Source: Symbiodinium natans (lineage: Eukaryota; Sar; Dinophyceae; Suessiales; Symbiodiniaceae). Taken from it: a stretch of DNA of 64,000 bases. The position numbers and the translations under genes are program-made. Location of the stretch: positions 40,001 through 104,000 of the forward strand of contig CAJNDS010000401.1 of the NCBI GenBank assembly GCA_905221605.1, given 5' to 3'. Within the stretch, counting starts at the first letter, position 1. Every line of letters starts with the position of its first letter. Of the stretch, positions 61,801-64,000 are shown piece after piece. The notes under the pieces were generated by a model. It was not told where the DNA came from and searched no databases. It was given only the letters and a program-made list of their open reading frames with translations.

Positions 61801-63083
61801 TGGAGAAGCATGATCAAATCGACTGGCCTCCACCATGCCGCATGTCTGTCTCAAAAGACCAGCTTTCCCCATTCACCCAAGAGCTCATGGCAAAGAACGG
61901 TCTACGGTGCAGCAAGGTGCCAAAATTAGTCCCCTTCTTAGGAGCCCACAAGGCGGAAGGGGTGGATGGAAAACGATTGGCCTTTCTTGTGTCAGTCTTG
62001 GGAGCACGACTCGACAAGGTCCATCGCGTCATCAAATTCAGATGCGAACCTTTTCTCGCCAGTTGGATCAAGAGCTGCTACAGTGATCGCTTGGAGCTGA
62101 AACGACAGGGTCGAGGGGTCGAGGCCGAAATGCTCAAATTGGTGATGAATTCCATGTATGGGAAGCTGGTTCAGCGCTGCGAACAGTGCCGCTGCAGCAA
62201 GGTCTTCACTGACGGGGCCAAGTTTGTTCGCGCCGCCAACGGCCACCGCATGTGCGACTTAGACTGGTTCGGGGAGGACGAAGACTTCATGGGCGTGGTG
62301 CAGGACCTTGGCAGGGTCGTCGTCCAGAAGAGCTTGGTTCAGACTGGACATCGGGTTTTGGAACTCTCCAGACTCATGATGATGAAGTACCATTATCTCG
62401 GAGTCAAGAAGCTGTTCCCACAGGCACTGCCCATGTCGACTGACACCGACTCTGCCGCGTACTACATCGAATGCGCTGAGGATCCCATGCACGCGATGGC
62501 TGCTGCTAACGAGACAGGTGGGTTCCCCTGTTACTTCGACTTGGCCAAGGACCTGGTGGGGAAGAAGGACGCAGCCCTGTCGTTGCAGCACCTGACACCT
62601 CGTCAACAGGAAATCGCCTTCGCCAGGGCTGGTGAGCTCGGGGGCTTTGGGATGGAATACCTGCCGGTCAGGATCGTTGAGCAGGTCGGACTTCGCGCCA
62701 AGTTGTACTCGATCCTGTTCTCGGATCCGCTCAAGGGCAAGCGCAGCAAGCAGCGGGCCAAAGGCGTGATGAAAAGGGTCATGCCCGGGCACGAGGACTA
62801 CGTGGAATGCATGAACACCGGCTACGAAAGCTCTGTGGACTTCACTCAAATGGTCTCCCACCACTTCCACATGGCGGTGGAGCGACGACGAAAGAAAGCA
62901 CTTTCTCCCTTCAACGACAAGGTCTACCAGCTGGACTCAGAAAGTGCTCGTCCCTTGGGGCACTGGCGTAACAGCCAATGCCTCACTGCCTTAGTTAATG
63001 CCTTGGATCCTGCTGGGACGCCGTTCCAGCTCATTATGATGTATTTGCAAGGTCGGGCAGACTTTGAGCCCGTGCATGCGTAG
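58872..63083 (+). CDS. polB: Family-B DNA polymerase of Polinton/Maverick type (DNA_pol_B_2)
   Basis: 1,403 codons from ATG at 58,872. Residues 185-300 hold the domain seen at the N-terminus of Polinton polymerases (WNPQTTDHSCFAW with C190; LPAGDRGVTWSDIEEFERIN). About 356-375 is a C2H2-like finger (CPCCRAGFRNERSLELH). Exonuclease: YADLEVE (D417, E419), HNGGCYDFRF (D572) and FIDSMNFYKASLGSL (D670). Between Exo I and II is an endonuclease-VII-like zinc/HNH insert: C516xxC519, HHEHGTG (535-541), C548xxC551N. An acidic spacer follows (about 600-640). Polymerase: motif A LDVSSMYPA (D915), motif B KLVMNSMYGK (1,089-1,098), motif C STDTDS (D1191, D1193). All catalytic acids are present and there is no frameshift, so it is probably functional. 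Expected role: protein-primed replication of the element. Longer than most relatives because of the first 180 residues, which I do not recognise. Confidence 0.92.
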   Translation: MADHAPLRVRAVPLRRNESYFLRQVAIDRPGGTVQLDDLRALRHELDEHLRMQLYFTIKMKFQLEAILPDADLDADGNVVPLESRESYLLSPAPWVVAPDADIERRLTSIVETAREKLEQHMEAAALRGSGDLIGGILQVYILVSPGAEMARLPPAPAVGNQPVGTFVRLPPELERKKCFWNPQTTDHSCFAWCIRAALLGVENLDREKRRCLARLTDSMLFQEGYAPVPGQHKKHRAEVVPRNFGFDFSCLPAGDRGVTWSDIEEFERINGHRLRIFVWEWRKVEWRQQTVYETVFERVIVREPKLMNHPFEKEIHLLRHENHFFYIWNYNAFMSNQGARLEGTQRAHHHTLHVCPCCRAGFRNERSLELHRQTPCSFDPSKRGSALRMPTKSFEEVVFYNPGPSAELAPLVMYADLEVESQPAPTEQVAQHTVCLQENVLSAAYAAVGRNGYVPKKQVFLTTREVGEHRFAAVERMLTEMRREGEQYLLWKKRTNVPPCLTAEERRTFDEADQCSTCKIFFEDGHEDRQKVRHHEHGTGRFLGPLCRRCNGKIVQPRTIPVMLHNGGCYDFRFILRCLAWMRRRSQAEEKANEAKANLQNLEQLADDELYDHLESSSDYLESSSDDESEDEVEETMEAKPWHKLKLSVLFKTGEKMLSFRIGRLCFIDSMNFYKASLGSLMDDLKKTNPDNPSQVFRLMSEIHPELQEAALTEDRCRRLHQYFAPERSFEEIDKEQFSRWTWELLLRKLPMPFERMCGPEIWQLPPVWHIDAYRSSLNGDKEEDLRNKHKLLRETCEVLGFEDFRRVHNTYLFMDLCLADVMETFRSVFHARFGLDPAQFVSLPSAAYEAMLRGCLTRKRVRRVTSLKIYECLRDVMMGGLSAIFTPHRRANSPELGDHYDPEKPHSYFLTLDVSSMYPAIMCEPMPVDGGVFVHLPDSGLDRIKWAYKTLSGIDYMGSKEKQSFLFVVDYSFPLEKHDQIDWPPPCRMSVSKDQLSPFTQELMAKNGLRCSKVPKLVPFLGAHKAEGVDGKRLAFLVSVLGARLDKVHRVIKFRCEPFLASWIKSCYSDRLELKRQGRGVEAEMLKLVMNSMYGKLVQRCEQCRCSKVFTDGAKFVRAANGHRMCDLDWFGEDEDFMGVVQDLGRVVVQKSLVQTGHRVLELSRLMMMKYHYLGVKKLFPQALPMSTDTDSAAYYIECAEDPMHAMAAANETGGFPCYFDLAKDLVGKKDAALSLQHLTPRQQEIAFARAGELGGFGMEYLPVRIVEQVGLRAKLYSILFSDPLKGKRSKQRAKGVMKRVMPGHEDYVECMNTGYESSVDFTQMVSHHFHMAVERRRKKALSPFNDKVYQLDSESARPLGHWRNSQCLTALVNALDPAGTPFQLIMMYLQGRADFEPVHA

Positions 63084-63328
63084 CTTCTTCCGCGGTCAGG
63101 CTAGCTTGCCTTTTTCCGCGTCGCTGTGTTCCTTTTGCACAGTCAACACAGCTTTTAGCCCGCTTCGCAAACAACGCGATGAGCGGTACAGACGGTACAG
63201 AGGCCACAGCTCCGTTCCTGTTGTTAGGTTGGACAATGGGAGGTGGCAGTCGGCACCGAACCAGCTGCAGTACAGCTAGCTGATGCAAAACCTGCCTGCT
63301 TGCTCCTTTCTTGTTCATGCGGATTTTT

Positions 63329-64000
63329 TCATGGAAGTGGTGCTGGACCTGGTGCAAGACGTACTTCCCTAGCTGCTCGGAGGTTCCGCGCTTCTCTGGA
63401 GTCTAATGCCGGTCTCCCTTCTGCCACCGCCTTGCGCAGGTCGCGGCTCACCATCTTGCTTCCAGGCCATCCCTGCAGCGTGAAGAGAGGTCCCATGTCA
63501 GTGTATTCGATTTGCGAGATGACGTAGGTTTGTTCGCTCCAGGCTGTTTCAGTGACCCTGTAGGCTCCCCGACCCTCCCGAGGTTTTACCCGAACTCTAA
63601 CCCTATCGCCCACAGCCAGCTGCTGACGAGGTGGTGCTCCTCGCTTGGCCTGGGCGATCATCGTCTGCCTGGCACGCTCTGCTTGTGCGGGATTTGTGTA
63701 AGCTTGGTTCGGCGTCACTCCCGTGCCGGCGTGTGCCCTGTTGTTGTACTGCGCCAGGACATCGGGAAGCAGCTGGTACCACCTGTTCCTGGCAGCCAGG
63801 CCTGCTGAGATCCTGCGAACGAGTGCTTCCTTGAGAGTCCTGATTGCCCGCTCGACAAAGTAGGCGTGTCCTCTTGATACCACCTTGTCGATGTCAAAAT
63901 AATCGAGTTTCTGCTTGAACTCAGCCTTGAATTCTGTACCATCGTCTGTGTAGACGTAGGAAGGGATTCCCAAGTCTCGGATTATTTGTCGCCAGGCTGT
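63329..64000 (-). CDS. Retroviral-type (RVE) integrase of the Polinton-like element, N-terminus beyond the window
   Basis: The minus-strand frame is open from the window edge to the stop at 63,329; 224 codons are visible (from TAWRQIIRDLGIPSY). It shows the second catalytic Asp in YTDDGTEFK and the Glu in FVERAIRTLKEAL, followed by the WYQLLPDVLAQYNNRAH segment and GVTPNQAY. A C-terminal basic SH3-like region follows (VGDRVRVRVKP ... YTDMGPLFTLQGW). No chromodomain is seen. The first catalytic Asp and the zinc domain are off the edge. Integrases of this type insert Polintons, giving 6-bp target duplications. The tail-to-tail gap to polB is 245 bp. Unlike the copia integrase at 50.8-51.3 kb, it is not fused to a reverse transcriptase. 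Confidence 0.85.
   Translation of the reverse strand, partial: TAWRQIIRDLGIPSYVYTDDGTEFKAEFKQKLDYFDIDKVVSRGHAYFVERAIRTLKEALVRRISAGLAARNRWYQLLPDVLAQYNNRAHAGTGVTPNQAYTNPAQAERARQTMIAQAKRGAPPRQQLAVGDRVRVRVKPREGRGAYRVTETAWSEQTYVISQIEYTDMGPLFTLQGWPGSKMVSRDLRKAVAEGRPALDSREARNLRAAREVRLAPGPAPLP

Larger units (their letters stand above)
58872..64000. mobile_element. Polinton/Maverick-like element, partial (right part beyond the window)
   Basis: A protein-primed-type family-B polymerase with the Polinton domain order lies next to a retroviral-type integrase in tail-to-tail orientation. This pair is the hallmark of Polintons. Left boundary unknown: no terminal inverted repeat can be identified because the partner end is outside the window. 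Capsid, ATPase and protease genes, if present, must lie beyond 64,000. Confidence 0.75.

Overview
The window looks like nuclear DNA of a dinoflagellate, probably Symbiodiniaceae-like. This is an inference from: (i) dozens of interstitial runs of the TTTAGGG/CCCTAAA telomere unit; (ii) a spliced transporter gene whose two introns begin with GC, end with AG and carry the same short direct repeat at both borders; (iii) moderately high GC, very sparse coding DNA and many minisatellites; (iv) a long Ty1/copia element with several extra modules. Nothing resembles bacterial operons, rRNA, tRNA or CRISPR.

Layout. 1-9.7 kb: no gene I can support, ending in two TTTAGGG runs. 9.7-19.7 kb: scattered short coiled-coil exon-like blocks on the minus strand, separated by introns or spacers full of telomere-like repeats. 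20.5-22.8 kb: a 69-bp tandem array encoding an A/K/E-rich helix on the minus strand, with one in-frame stop and a 1,098-bp higher-order duplication. 24.1-25.1 kb: poly-G, (GC)n and a 590-bp pyrimidine tract. 25.8-28.8 kb: a 281-bp inverted repeat whose left arm abuts a broken TBC (Rab-GAP) gene. 29.4 kb: a graded GC/GT microsatellite. 30.3-33.1 kb: a diverged dispersed repeat pair. 35.9-38.0 kb: a three-exon MFS transporter gene (minus) with one apparent frameshift. The last TTTAGGG run is at 38.1 kb.

From 38.2 kb the character changes. Minisatellites fill 41-44 kb. A copia LTR retrotransposon (minus strand) lies between two identical 276-bp repeats at 44.12 and 55.80 kb. It has a tRNA-iMet-like primer site, a gag-protease ORF, and a 1,942-codon ORF holding integrase, reverse transcriptase, RNase H and an added C-terminal domain with methyltransferase-like motifs. 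A further 305-codon ORF lies downstream. After a 72-bp tandem array, a decamer array and a small acidic ORF, the window ends in part of a Polinton/Maverick-like element: a 1,403-codon family-B DNA polymerase (plus) and, tail to tail with it, a retroviral-type integrase (minus) cut by the window edge.

The copia ORFs together supply one replication cycle (capsid, protease, integrase, RT/RNase H). PolB plus integrase are the two replication and insertion enzymes that define Polintons. The MFS gene, the coiled-coil exons and the TBC relic are the only host-type genes seen.
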